From positions 340,223 through 404,222 of the forward strand of contig NZ_JAIVLK010000004.1 in assembly GCF_020524585.1 (NCBI RefSeq): a stretch of DNA of 64,000 bases, written 5' to 3'. Shown in pieces: positions 1 to 7,831 of the stretch. Both the position numbers and the translations under genes were made by a program. The notes beneath the pieces are model-generated. The model had not been told where the DNA came from. It ran no database searches and was given only the letters and a program-made list of their open reading frames with translations. Source of the DNA: Celeribacter naphthalenivorans (lineage in GTDB: Bacteria > Pseudomonadota > Alphaproteobacteria > Rhodobacterales > Rhodobacteraceae). Numbering within the stretch: position 1 is the first letter of the stretch; the number at the start of each line of letters is the position of its first letter.

Positions 1-2
1 TA

Positions 3-257
3 AAAGCGCATATGTCAGAGGCCGAATGGGACTATTGGTACGAGGGCCTTCCTGCGCCGCAGGAGCTCGTTGACGTGGCCGGGCGTCCGGCGATCCGTCC
101 GGGCGAAACCCGCTCCGGTGGGTCGCGCAGGGACCGTGCGCATCACATCGCGATCTGGAACTCGACCATGGACGAACACAATTACGCCGTGCGCCGTTGG
201 AGCGAGCTGGTCGATCTTGCCGCCGCGAAAGGCCGCGCACAACGGCGCGCCAGTTAG
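3..257 (+). CDS. C-terminal part of an unknown protein (partial at window edge)
   Basis: The frame is open from the window edge to a TAG at 255-257. The first ATG (12) has no ribosome binding site, so the gene probably begins upstream of the window. The 81 residues after that ATG begin MSEAEWDYWYEGLPAPQE, are Trp/Tyr-rich at the start, and end in a basic tail. Codon third positions are mostly G/C, as in the neighbours, which supports real coding. I do not recognise a family. It ends 39 bp before the asparaginase on the same strand and could be co-transcribed with it. Confidence 0.5.
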   Translation, partial: KAHMSEAEWDYWYEGLPAPQELVDVAGRPAIRPGETRSGGSRRDRAHHIAIWNSTMDEHNYAVRRWSELVDLAAAKGRAQRRAS

Positions 258-296
258 GGCCGCTCTCTTGAAATTGCTGAACACGGAAAGACACCG

Positions 297-1280
297 ATGA
301 AACATGTCGTCTTGATCGCCACGGGCGGAACCATCGCCTCCGCCGCCGATAAAACCGCCGGTGCCGTCAATGCCGGGCTGAGCGGTGAAACCCTGCTCGC
401 GAGCCTGCATGAGCCGTTGGATGGCATCACGGTCACCGTCGAGAATTTCGAGGCGGCGGGCAGCTATGCACTTGATCTTGCGACCATTCACCGGCTCTGC
501 GCCCGGATCGACGAGGTCTTGGCGGAGCCGAATGTGGACGGCGTTGTCGTCACCCATGGCACCGACACGATGGAGGAAAGCGCGTTTCTCGCCTGGCTTT
601 TGGTCAAAAGCGACAAGCCCGTGGTCTTCACCGGCGCGCAGCGTCATGCCGGTCAGCCCGACACCGATGGACCGCGCAATATTCATGATGCGATCTGTGC
701 CGCAGCCAGTGCCGATCTGACGGGCGTTGGCGCCGTGATCCTCTTTGAGGGCGACATCCATGGCGCACGCTATGTGACCAAGGCGCATACCTCGCGGGTC
801 GACACCTTCCGCTCTGTGGGGCTCGGTAAATTCGGCGAGGTCGATCACGGCACCGTTCATCTCTACACCCGCCCGGCCAAGGCCCGCGTGGCGCTGGACA
901 CCCCTGCGCTCGACCCGAATGTTGAGTTGATCGGCGTGTGCCTCGGCTCGACGCCGCGTCTGATGGAACTGGCGGGGCAGGCGGGGGCGACGGGGATTGT
1001 TTTGTCGGCTTTTGGCCGTGGCAATGCGCCCAAAGGTTTCGCTGACGCCACCGCGCGCCTTATCGCTTCGGGGTGCCCGGTCGTGGTGGCGTCTCGCTGT
1101 CACGAAGGCCGCACCCAAGCGATCTATGGCAAGGACAGCGGCGGTGTGACGCTTGTGGAAAACGGCGCGCTCCTGGCCGGGGATCTCTCGGCGGTCAAAG
1201 CGCGGCTGCTGCTTTCGGCCCTTTTGGGCAAGGGGCTGAGCGGGAATGATCTGGCCAAGGCCTTGGCCGCCTACGCCTAA
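297..1280 (+). CDS. L-asparaginase (type I/II fold), cytoplasmic
   Basis: Hydrolyses L-asparagine to aspartate and ammonia. Both family active-site blocks are visible: TGGTIAS at residues 9-15 with the nucleophilic Thr, and THGTDTMEES at about 86-95 with the second Thr-Asp pair. The matching KPVVFTGAQR segment follows. Length is 327 residues, normal for the family. There is no signal peptide, so it should act in the cytoplasm. The start is the ATG at 297 behind a weak GGAAAG. It lies 180 bp ahead of the ABC importer operon and an operator-like palindrome separates the two, so it is probably a separate unit. Confidence 0.9.
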   Translation: MKHVVLIATGGTIASAADKTAGAVNAGLSGETLLASLHEPLDGITVTVENFEAAGSYALDLATIHRLCARIDEVLAEPNVDGVVVTHGTDTMEESAFLAWLLVKSDKPVVFTGAQRHAGQPDTDGPRNIHDAICAAASADLTGVGAVILFEGDIHGARYVTKAHTSRVDTFRSVGLGKFGEVDHGTVHLYTRPAKARVALDTPALDPNVELIGVCLGSTPRLMELAGQAGATGIVLSAFGRGNAPKGFADATARLIASGCPVVVASRCHEGRTQAIYGKDSGGVTLVENGALLAGDLSAVKARLLLSALLGKGLSGNDLAKALAAYA

Positions 1281-1314
1281 GGGCTATCGCCTCTCCAAAT
1301 GACCTCTTCTGGCG

Positions 1315-1335
1315 GGATTTCACCCTGTGAAATCC
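1315..1335. promoter_or_regulatory. Palindromic operator, probably for the IclR regulator
   Basis: A perfect inverted repeat has 9-bp arms and a 3-bp centre (GGATTTCAC-CCT-GTGAAATCC). It lies in the 180-bp gap between the asparaginase and the substrate-binding protein gene, about 126 bp before the latter's start. The same sequence recurs at 7144-7166 and, weaker, at 7115-7132. Those copies lie before the carboxylase genes, just after the iclR gene. Seen directly: the repeats. Inferred: that IclR binds them. Confidence 0.65.
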
Positions 1336-1460
1336 TCCGGGAATCTTCCTATGTGACCTCCGGCAAACCCCGCATAGTGGGCGCACCGGGTGACGTGACT
1401 AAATCGCGTCAGGGAGGCCCGGAACAATCAAGGCGCGCCAAGCGCCTCAGGGAGGAACTC

Positions 1461-2762
1461 ATGACACATTCGAAACGCCCCCGCTCCGGCGGGGTCTCCA
1501 GACGTGCCTTCACCGCAGGGCTTGCGAGCTTGCCTTTGCTGACGGCTGCGCGCGGGCTTATGGCCGCCGATGGCGCACCGATCCGCATCGGTTTCATCTC
1601 GCCGCGCTCCGGGCCGCTGGCGGCCTTTGGCGAGGCCGATCCCTTTATCCTCGATCTGGTGCGCAAGGCCGTGGCAGACGGCGTGTCCATCGGCGGTGAA
1701 ACCCGCGAGATCGAAATTCTCGACCGCGACACGCAATCCGACCCGGCCCGCGCCGCCCAGCTTGCAAGCGATCTGATCAATGGCGAAGGCGTCCAGATCA
1801 TCCTCGCCTCCTGCACGCCTGAGACCATCAACCCGGTGGCCGACGCCTGCGAGGCGGCGGGTGTGCCCTGTGTTTCGACCGTCATGCCGTGGCAGGCGTT
1901 CTATTTTGGCCGTGGGGCGAAGCCCGGCGAGCCCAGCCCGTTCAAATATTCCTACCATTTCGGCTTTGGCGTCGATGAATTTGCGCAGGCCTATATCTCG
2001 CAGTGGAACGCGCTCGACACCAACAAGAAGGTTGGCGTGCTCTATCCGAACGATGCCGATGGCAATGCCGTGCGCGCCATGCTCGCGCCGCAACTTCAGG
2101 CCGCGGGGTTCGAGGTGTTCGATCCGGGCGCGTTTGAGAGCTTTACCTCCGATTACACCACGCAAATCCGCTATTTCCGCGAGAACGGCGTGGAGATCAT
2201 CAATTCCTTCGCCCTGCCGCCGGATTTCGCCACTTTCTGGCGCCAGTCCGCGCAACAGGGGCTGAGCCGTCAGGTCAAGATCGTGCAGGTCGCCAAGACC
2301 GGCCTCTTCCAATCCGACATCGAGGCCATGGGCTCGCTCGGACCGAAACTCGCCTCCGCCGTTTATTGGCACCGCGACATGCCCTATAGCTCGCCCACCA
2401 CGGGCCACAGCGCAGAAGCCCTCGCCGCCGCCTATGAGGCCGAAACCGGGCGGCAATGGATGCTGCAACTCGGGGCCTCTTTGGCGCTGTTTGACGTCGC
2501 CTTGGTCGCGCTCGATCAAAGCGGCGCGCCGATGGAGCGGGACGCCATCGCGACCGCGATCTCGCAGCTCAACGTCGAGACGGTGAACGGCAAGGTCGAT
2601 TTCACCTCCGGCCCGGTGCCCAACGTGGCGCATGGTCCGATTCTCGGCTCGCAGTGGCAGCCGGTGGAGGGCAGTGGCTTTCCGCTCAGTCAGGTGCTGA
2701 CCGAAAACGCCACCGATCCGAACGTGCCGGTGGCTGGCACGTTGATGCCCTATAACGGGTGA
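1461..2762 (+). CDS. ABC importer substrate-binding protein, Liv type, Tat signal
   Basis: Periplasmic receptor of the leucine/amide-binding type (Peripla_BP_6). The start at ATG 1461 follows a GGGAGGA site and gives 433 residues. The same frame is open back to 1299, but that extension lacks a ribosome binding site. Residues 13-17 read SRRAF followed by a hydrophobic stretch and an Ala-rich cleavage region near residue 36, so export is by the Tat route. The mature part begins PIRIGFISPRSGPLAAFGE, typical of the family. It is the first gene of the livGFHM-iclR unit. Ligand unknown; the downstream enzymes suggest a hydroxy- or keto-organic compound rather than an amino acid. Confidence 0.88.
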   Translation: MTHSKRPRSGGVSRRAFTAGLASLPLLTAARGLMAADGAPIRIGFISPRSGPLAAFGEADPFILDLVRKAVADGVSIGGETREIEILDRDTQSDPARAAQLASDLINGEGVQIILASCTPETINPVADACEAAGVPCVSTVMPWQAFYFGRGAKPGEPSPFKYSYHFGFGVDEFAQAYISQWNALDTNKKVGVLYPNDADGNAVRAMLAPQLQAAGFEVFDPGAFESFTSDYTTQIRYFRENGVEIINSFALPPDFATFWRQSAQQGLSRQVKIVQVAKTGLFQSDIEAMGSLGPKLASAVYWHRDMPYSSPTTGHSAEALAAAYEAETGRQWMLQLGASLALFDVALVALDQSGAPMERDAIATAISQLNVETVNGKVDFTSGPVPNVAHGPILGSQWQPVEGSGFPLSQVLTENATDPNVPVAGTLMPYNG

Positions 2763-2766
2763 TGCC

Positions 2767-3525
2767 ATGGCACAGGTTAAAATGACGGAGGGGGCGCAGG
2801 CTGCGCCTCCCATTCTCTCCGTGTCGGGTCTCGGCAAATCCTTTGGCGCGGTGCATGCGCTCTCTGAGGTGAGTTTCGATCTCAGGGCGGGCGAGGCGGT
2901 GGGCATCGTCGGTCCCAATGGGGCGGGCAAATCGACCTTTCTCGCCGCCCTCACCGGGGCTTTCGCGCCCTCGACGGGCACGATCTGGCTCGATGGGGCC
3001 GACGTGACCGGCACCCCCGCCGAGATCATGTGTCGACGCGGCGTGGTGCGCACGCATCAAATCCCGCGGCCCTTCGGGGGGCTGACGGTGTTCGAAAACG
3101 CCCGTCTCGCGGCGAGTTTTGGAGGGCCTGAAAATGGCGATGCCGATGCGCTGGCTTACGGTGCGCTCAAACTTTGCCGCATGTTGCCGCTGGCCAACAC
3201 GCAGGCGGATCGGCTCGGGCTTTTGGATCGCAAACGTCTGGAAATGGCACGCGCTTTGGCGACCTCGCCGCGCGTGATCCTGTTGGACGAAGTGGGCGGC
3301 GGGCTGACGGATGCCGAGGCCGAGGTGTTGGTCGAGATCATCCGCGAAATTCGCGCCTCGGGCTGTGCCATCGTCTGGATCGAGCACATCGTGCATGTGT
3401 TGTTGCAGGTCTCCGAGCGGCTGATCTGCATGGATATGGGCCGGATTATCGCCGATGGCGATCCACAAGCGGTGATGCGCGATCCGGCTGTGATGGAAGC
3501 CTATCTGGGGCAGGGGGTGACATGA
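2767..3525 (+). CDS. ABC importer ATP-binding protein, LivG type
   Basis: One of two ATPases powering the importer. Walker A is GPNGAGKS at residues 49-56 and Walker B is VILLDEVGGGL. The usual LSYGQ signature is replaced by LGLLDRKRLEMARAL. As far as I recall, a subset of LivG proteins shows this variant, so it does not by itself mean inactivity. Length is 252 residues. It starts 4 bp after the receptor gene and its stop overlaps the livF start (ATGA), so the two are translationally coupled. Confidence 0.88.
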   Translation: MAQVKMTEGAQAAPPILSVSGLGKSFGAVHALSEVSFDLRAGEAVGIVGPNGAGKSTFLAALTGAFAPSTGTIWLDGADVTGTPAEIMCRRGVVRTHQIPRPFGGLTVFENARLAASFGGPENGDADALAYGALKLCRMLPLANTQADRLGLLDRKRLEMARALATSPRVILLDEVGGGLTDAEAEVLVEIIREIRASGCAIVWIEHIVHVLLQVSERLICMDMGRIIADGDPQAVMRDPAVMEAYLGQGVT

Positions 3526-4277
3526 GCGTTCTCGAAATTTCCGATTTGACGGCCCGACACGGGCTTTTGAGCGCCGTCAAAGGCGTCTCCTTTTCCGTCG
3601 CGCCCGGCGAAGTGGTGGCTTTGGTCGGCGCCAATGGCGCGGGCAAATCCACGCTCTTGCGCTCCATCGCTGGCGCCCATCAGGACCAAGGCGGCACGGT
3701 CACGCTCAAAGGCGAGGATCTCACCGGCTGCGACGCCCACAAACGGGTGCAGCGCGGTCTGGCGCTCGTGCCCGAGGGGCGCAAGCTCTTCAGCCAGATG
3801 AACGTCTGGGAAAACCTCTGTCTCGGGGCGCAGGTCGGGCGGTCCGGCGACTGGACGCCGGAGCGGGTTTTCGACGTGTTCGACAATCTGAACAAGCGCC
3901 GCTACTCGGCCTGTACGCACCTCTCCGGCGGCGAACAACAGGCGGTGGCCATCGGTCGCGCGCTGGTGAGCAACCCCGATGTCATCATGCTCGATGAGGT
4001 CTCTCTGGGCCTGTCTCCCGCGATCGTCGACCGCGTCTATGCCGTTCTGCCGGAGCTGCGCGCTTCGGGCACCGGTGTCATCGTCGTCGAACAGGATCTT
4101 GGCCGTGCCATGTCGGTGGCGGATCGGGTGATTTGTATGCTGGAGGGCGAGATCGTCCTTCAGGGCCGCGCCGACAGCCTCTCCCGCGAGGAGATCATCG
4201 GCGCTTATTTCGGTCTTCCGCCCGGAGCACAGGGGTCTGAAGACCATGCCAATCCTGCCATGGGAGCCATGACATGA
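3522..4277 (+). CDS. ABC importer ATP-binding protein, LivF type
   Basis: Second ATPase of the importer, 251 residues. It has Walker A GANGAGKS at residues 36-43, an intact LSGGEQQ signature and Walker B VIMLDEVSLGL. The start is the ATG at 3522 that overlaps the livG stop. The frame is open far upstream (to 3174), but that part overlaps livG and is not the gene. The last codons overlap the permease start by ATGA. It should pair with the LivG-type subunit on the cytoplasmic side of the LivHM channel. Confidence 0.9.
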   Translation: MSVLEISDLTARHGLLSAVKGVSFSVAPGEVVALVGANGAGKSTLLRSIAGAHQDQGGTVTLKGEDLTGCDAHKRVQRGLALVPEGRKLFSQMNVWENLCLGAQVGRSGDWTPERVFDVFDNLNKRRYSACTHLSGGEQQAVAIGRALVSNPDVIMLDEVSLGLSPAIVDRVYAVLPELRASGTGVIVVEQDLGRAMSVADRVICMLEGEIVLQGRADSLSREEIIGAYFGLPPGAQGSEDHANPAMGAMT

Positions 4278-5155
4278 TCGATATTCTGCTGCAGGGCGTC
4301 CTCTTGGGCGGCTACTACGCGCTTTTGGCCGTGGGCCTCGCGTTTCTCTATTCCATCATGGGGATCATCAACCTCGCGCATGGCTCTTTTGCCGTGCTCG
4401 CAGCCTATCTCGTCTTGGCGATGACCGACAGTCTGGGGATCAATGTCTGGCTTGCGGTGCTGGCCGTCTTGCCGATCATGGCGGTGATCGGCGCGCTGGT
4501 GGATCGGTTGATTTTCGAGCCGGTGCAAAAGGGTGGACAGCTTTTGTCGGTGCTGGCGACCTTTGGGCTTTCGGTGGTGATCGACAATCTGATCTTTCAA
4601 ATCTGGGGCGCCAACACGCGCACCCTGGCCAATGCTCTGGGCGATCTCGCCTGGGCGTCCTGGGAGATCGGCGGGCTTTGGGTTGGCAAGGTCTCGGTCT
4701 ATATCCTCTTGGCCGCTGTCGGGCTTTTGACCGGGCTGACGCTCTTGATTGCGCGCACGCCTTTGGGCCGGGCGATCCGGGCCACCGCGACCGATCCGGA
4801 CACGGCGGGGCTTGTCGGCGTCGATGCCCGGCGCGCCCGCACCATCGCCTCGGCTCTGGCCTTTGTCGCCATCGGCGTGGCGGGGGCGGCGCTTGGCATG
4901 CGCACCACATTCACGCCCTACGCCGGTGTGACCCAGCTTTTGTTTGCCTTTCAGGCGGCCGTCATAGGTGGGTCGACCTCCGTGCGCGGCACGCTCTTTG
5001 GCGGCATCACCTTGGGCCTTGCCCAGACCTTGGGCGCGACCATTCACACCCAGGGCTTTCTCATCGGCGGGCATCTCGTGTTCTTCGCGGCGCTGTTCCT
5101 GCGTCTGCAGTTCGGCACGCTGCGCCTGCCCAAGTTGCGGAGGGCTGCGGCATGA
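4274..5155 (+). CDS. ABC importer permease, LivH type
   Basis: Integral membrane subunit of 293 residues with about eight hydrophobic segments. The N-terminal pattern LLQGVLLGGYYALLAVGLAF and the following GIINLAHGSF motif are diagnostic of LivH permeases. It overlaps both neighbours by four bases (ATGA at each junction). With LivM it forms the transmembrane channel of the importer whose receptor is encoded at 1461. Confidence 0.9.
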   Translation: MIDILLQGVLLGGYYALLAVGLAFLYSIMGIINLAHGSFAVLAAYLVLAMTDSLGINVWLAVLAVLPIMAVIGALVDRLIFEPVQKGGQLLSVLATFGLSVVIDNLIFQIWGANTRTLANALGDLAWASWEIGGLWVGKVSVYILLAAVGLLTGLTLLIARTPLGRAIRATATDPDTAGLVGVDARRARTIASALAFVAIGVAGAALGMRTTFTPYAGVTQLLFAFQAAVIGGSTSVRGTLFGGITLGLAQTLGATIHTQGFLIGGHLVFFAALFLRLQFGTLRLPKLRRAAA

Positions 5156-6246
5156 GCCTCTCGTCTTCTCTGTCCAACCTTTCCACGGAGACTTCTCCCA
5201 TGGCCCAAGCAACCACTGCCCCTTACCGCGTCCGTCGCTGGACCCCGCGGGCCAAGATCACTGTGCTGCTTTTCGCCGTCGCCGTCGCCGCTCTGGCACT
5301 GGCCCCGGCGGTCACCGGCGCGGCCTTTATGGACCGGGCGGTGGCGCTGTTTGTCTACATCCTTCTGGCCGTAACTTGGAACGCGCTGGCGGGGTACGCC
5401 GGGCAGGTCTCTGTCGGGCAACAGGGGTTCTTTGGCCTCGGCGCCTATGTCACCATCCGGCTCTCGGATGCAGGGCTGCCGGTCTTTCCCTCGCTCGTCG
5501 TTGCGGCTCTTGTCGTGGGGGCCATCGCGCTTCCGGTGAGTTTCGTCATGCTGCGGCTCAGGGAGGGCGAATTTGCCATCGGCATGTGGGTGCTCGCGAC
5601 GCTGTTTCATCTCCTCGTCAATCTCGATCCGCTCATTCAGGGCGAGACCGGCGTGTCGCTCATCGCGCTCAATGCGGTGCCTGCCGAGACCCGCAATCTG
5701 GTGATCTATCTCATGGCGCTGGTCTCCGCCGTCGCTGTGATCTCCGCCATGTTCCTCTTGCTGCGCTCGCGCATCGGGGCGGCGCTTCAGGCGATCCGCG
5801 ATGACGAGGCGGCGGCGCATTCCGTAGGCGTCAATGTGGTCCGCACCAAACAGGTGATCTTTGTCTTCGCGGCCTTCGGCGCGGCGCTTGCCGGTGCGCT
5901 TTGGCTCGCGGGCAACGTAAGCTTTCAACCGAAAGCCTATTTCTCCGTGCAATGGATGGCCTATACGATTTTCATGGTCATCGTCGGCGGCATCGGCACC
6001 TTCGAAGGCGCGATTTTGGGCGCCGTGGTTTTTTTCCTCCTCGAAACCTTTCTGGGCGGCTACGGTGTCTGGTATCTTCTGGTGCTCGGGGCTTCGGCCA
6101 TTGTCATGGCGCTTGGATTTCCGCAGGGCATCTGGGGTTATCTCTCATCGCGGCACGGCCTGTCTTTGGTGATGGTCGGGCGGCATCTTGAGGCGCCTGA
6201 GACCGAGAAGAGCGGGAAAGGATCGGGATGGAGCGCGGACGGGTGA
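5152..6246 (+). CDS. ABC importer permease, LivM type
   Basis: Second channel subunit, 364 residues, with multiple membrane segments and the family motif AGYAGQVSVGQQGFFGLGAY. The ATG at 5152 overlaps the livH stop and follows a CGGAGGG site. An in-frame ATG at 5200 (MAQATTAPYR) behind CGGAG is a possible alternative start, so the first 16 residues are uncertain. The 3' end overlaps the iclR start by 19 bp, which places the regulator in the transporter operon. Confidence 0.87.
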   Translation: MSLSSSLSNLSTETSPMAQATTAPYRVRRWTPRAKITVLLFAVAVAALALAPAVTGAAFMDRAVALFVYILLAVTWNALAGYAGQVSVGQQGFFGLGAYVTIRLSDAGLPVFPSLVVAALVVGAIALPVSFVMLRLREGEFAIGMWVLATLFHLLVNLDPLIQGETGVSLIALNAVPAETRNLVIYLMALVSAVAVISAMFLLLRSRIGAALQAIRDDEAAAHSVGVNVVRTKQVIFVFAAFGAALAGALWLAGNVSFQPKAYFSVQWMAYTIFMVIVGGIGTFEGAILGAVVFFLLETFLGGYGVWYLLVLGASAIVMALGFPQGIWGYLSSRHGLSLVMVGRHLEAPETEKSGKGSGWSADG

Positions 6247-7100
6247 AACAGGTTCAGGTGAAATCCATTGAATCGCTTGCGCGCGGGCTGGAGGTGTTGC
6301 AACTCATCCAGGCCGCGGGCGCCGTCAGCCTGCACGATCTGCACCGCATGTCGGGCATTCCGAAGGCCTCGCTTTTGCGGATTCTGAAAACCTTGGCCGA
6401 GCGTGGCATGATCTGGCAACGCATCTTGGACGACCATTACATCCCGTCCTATTCCCTGTCCGAGCTGGCCAATCGGGTCGACCGCGAAACCCGTCTGGTC
6501 GAGGTCGCCTCGCCGGTTCTGGAGGCGCTGACGGGCGAGGTGAAATGGCCCTCTGTTTTGGCAGCGCCGCGTCTCACCTGTATGGAGGTGATCGAGGCCA
6601 ACACGCCGCGCAGCTATTTTCACCACATCCCTCTCGGACCTTTGGGGTTTAAGATCAATATGTTGCGCTCCGCCACGGGGCGCGCCTACATCGCCTATTG
6701 CGAGGACGCCAAACGCGAGGCGATTTTGGATGCGCTGCGCCGCACGGGCCGCAAGGGCGATCTTATGGCTGCCGTGCCGGAGATGGTCGCCGAGGCCATC
6801 GCCATCACCCGTGAACAGGGGTTCGGTCTGCGCGATGCCGATTTTGGCGGCTCTTATGACGAGGGCCGCGCCAGCCATGATGACGGCCGCGATTCCGTCG
6901 GTGTGCCGATTGTCGTCGGCTATTCCACCGTCGGCGCGATCAACATCACATGGGCCAAAAAAGTGCTGCCGCGTGCGCAGGCCATCGAACGCTTCGTCGG
7001 TCCGTTGCAAGAGGCGGCGCGTGAGATTTCCGAAGGCCTGATGGAGGCCCAGAACAGCTTTACCCAGCAAAGCGCGGGTCAGAAGAAAATCGCGCCATAA
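6228..7100 (+). CDS. IclR-family transcriptional regulator
   Basis: 290 residues. The N-terminal winged helix-turn-helix is VKSIESLARGLEVLQLI followed by SLHDLHRMSGIPKASLLRIL. The rest matches the IclR effector-binding domain, ending with NITWAKKVLP. It sits between the importer genes and the carboxylase genes and overlaps livM. Related palindromes (GATTTCAC-CCT-GTGAAATC type) occur before the receptor gene and just after this gene. It is therefore the obvious candidate for local control, including that of the enzyme operon downstream. The effector is unknown, probably the imported compound or an intermediate. Confidence 0.9.
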   Translation: MERGRVKQVQVKSIESLARGLEVLQLIQAAGAVSLHDLHRMSGIPKASLLRILKTLAERGMIWQRILDDHYIPSYSLSELANRVDRETRLVEVASPVLEALTGEVKWPSVLAAPRLTCMEVIEANTPRSYFHHIPLGPLGFKINMLRSATGRAYIAYCEDAKREAILDALRRTGRKGDLMAAVPEMVAEAIAITREQGFGLRDADFGGSYDEGRASHDDGRDSVGVPIVVGYSTVGAINITWAKKVLPRAQAIERFVGPLQEAAREISEGLMEAQNSFTQQSAGQKKIAP

Positions 7101-7114
7101 GATTTCAGTGCGAA

Positions 7115-7166
7115 GATTTCACCCTGAGAAACGTTGCGCCATAAAAATTTCACAGGGTGAAACTTT
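7115..7166. promoter_or_regulatory. Tandem operator-like palindromes before the carboxylase operon
   Basis: Two copies lie in the 253-bp gap after iclR. At 7115-7132 GATTTCAC-CCT-GAGAAAC has a degenerate right arm. At 7144-7166 the arms AAAATTTCAC and GTGAAACTTT around AGG pair over 10 bp with one mismatch. The latter is the same element as at 1315-1335 in the opposite orientation (CCT versus AGG centre). A further half-site GATTTCA lies at 7101. This arrangement fits binding of IclR dimers or tetramers over a promoter. Confidence 0.6.
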
Positions 7167-7220
7167 GGCCGCACGCGATTGATGGGGCGGGGCACAGCGC
7201 CTAGCCTCAAACTGTAAGAA

Positions 7221-7256
7221 GACCCGCAGTGAAACGCACATCTCACAACGCGGGTC
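7221..7256 (+). promoter_or_regulatory. Leader hairpin before the carboxylase operon
   Basis: GACCCGC (7221-7227) and GCGGGTC (7250-7256) form a perfect 7-bp stem. The 22-base loop contains GTGA and TCAC, which could pair further. It ends 6 bases before the GGGAGGA ribosome binding site at 7263-7269, so folding could affect translation of the leader ORF that follows. There is no T-run, so it is not a simple terminator. Confidence 0.4.
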
Positions 7257-7276
7257 TCGAATGGGAGGATTACCGA

Positions 7277-7357
7277 ATGACCGCATTGAACACGCAATTT
7301 GCGTGCATGGCGACGCTGTGCCTGAACGTCCGTTTTGTGACGGAGGCCGGGGCATGA
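7277..7357 (+). CDS. Putative 26-codon leader peptide coupled to the biotin carrier gene
   Basis: A short ORF too small for ordinary gene calling. GGGAGGA at 7263-7269 lies 7 bases before ATG 7277. The peptide MTALNTQFACMATLCLNVRF continues for six residues, and its TGA overlaps the ATG of the biotin carrier gene (ATGA at 7354-7357). The spacing and overlap are like a real, translationally coupled gene. The composition shows no run of one amino acid that would suggest classical attenuation. It may simply route ribosomes to the next gene. Function unknown. Confidence 0.4.
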   Translation: MTALNTQFACMATLCLNVRFVTEAGA

Positions 7358-7827
7358 GCGCGCTGACACGACAAGACATCAACGACATTCTCGCGCTGGT
7401 CGATCAATCCGATTTCGACGAACTGCGCCTTGAGATCGGCGACACCAAGATTGAGCTGCGCCGTCGCGGGGCGGGTCAATCCGGGGTTGCTGCGCCTGTT
7501 GCCGAAGCGCCTGCGCCGCAAGTCGCGCCCACTCCGAAGCCGAGTGAGGCCACCCCGGTCGCGGCCCCTGTTGTCGCCTCCGGTGGCGGCTCCGAAGTGC
7601 CCGCGCCGCTTTTGGGCACCTATTATTCTGCGCCGAAACCGGGCGCTGCGCCATTCGTCAAAGTCGGCGATCGCGTCGAGCCGGACACGGTGATCGGCAT
7701 CATCGAGGTGATGAAGCTGATGAACTCCGTCACCGCCGATGTGGCGGGCATCGTCACCGCGATCCATGCCGAAGACGGCGTGCTGGTCGAACATGGTCAG
7801 GCGCTGATCTCCGTTCAGCCGGAGTGA
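7354..7827 (+). CDS. Biotin carboxyl carrier protein (AccB-like)
   Basis: 157 residues. A short N-terminal segment is followed by an Ala/Pro-rich linker (about residues 45-82) and a C-terminal biotinyl domain with EVMKLMN, Lys121 being the biotin site. The start at ATG 7354 follows GGAGG by 7 bases. The ORF is open further upstream, but without support. The carrier is separate from the biotin carboxylase and carboxyltransferase encoded next. It should shuttle the carboxyl group between them. Its close linkage to a TIM-barrel carboxyltransferase rather than AccA/AccD argues against a role in fatty acid synthesis. Confidence 0.88.
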   Translation: MSALTRQDINDILALVDQSDFDELRLEIGDTKIELRRRGAGQSGVAAPVAEAPAPQVAPTPKPSEATPVAAPVVASGGGSEVPAPLLGTYYSAPKPGAAPFVKVGDRVEPDTVIGIIEVMKLMNSVTADVAGIVTAIHAEDGVLVEHGQALISVQPE

Positions 7828-7831
7828 ACCG

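Noticed and set aside
1299..1460. N-terminal extension of the Tat-exported receptor (start at 1299)
   Set aside because: It would place 54 residues before the twin-arginine signal and include the operator palindrome; ATG 1461 has a strong GGGAGGA site.
2767..3525. Non-functional LivG ATPase because the LSGGQ signature is missing
   Set aside because: The LLDRKRLEMARAL variant, as I recall, recurs in LivG proteins of intact importers, and both Walker motifs are present.
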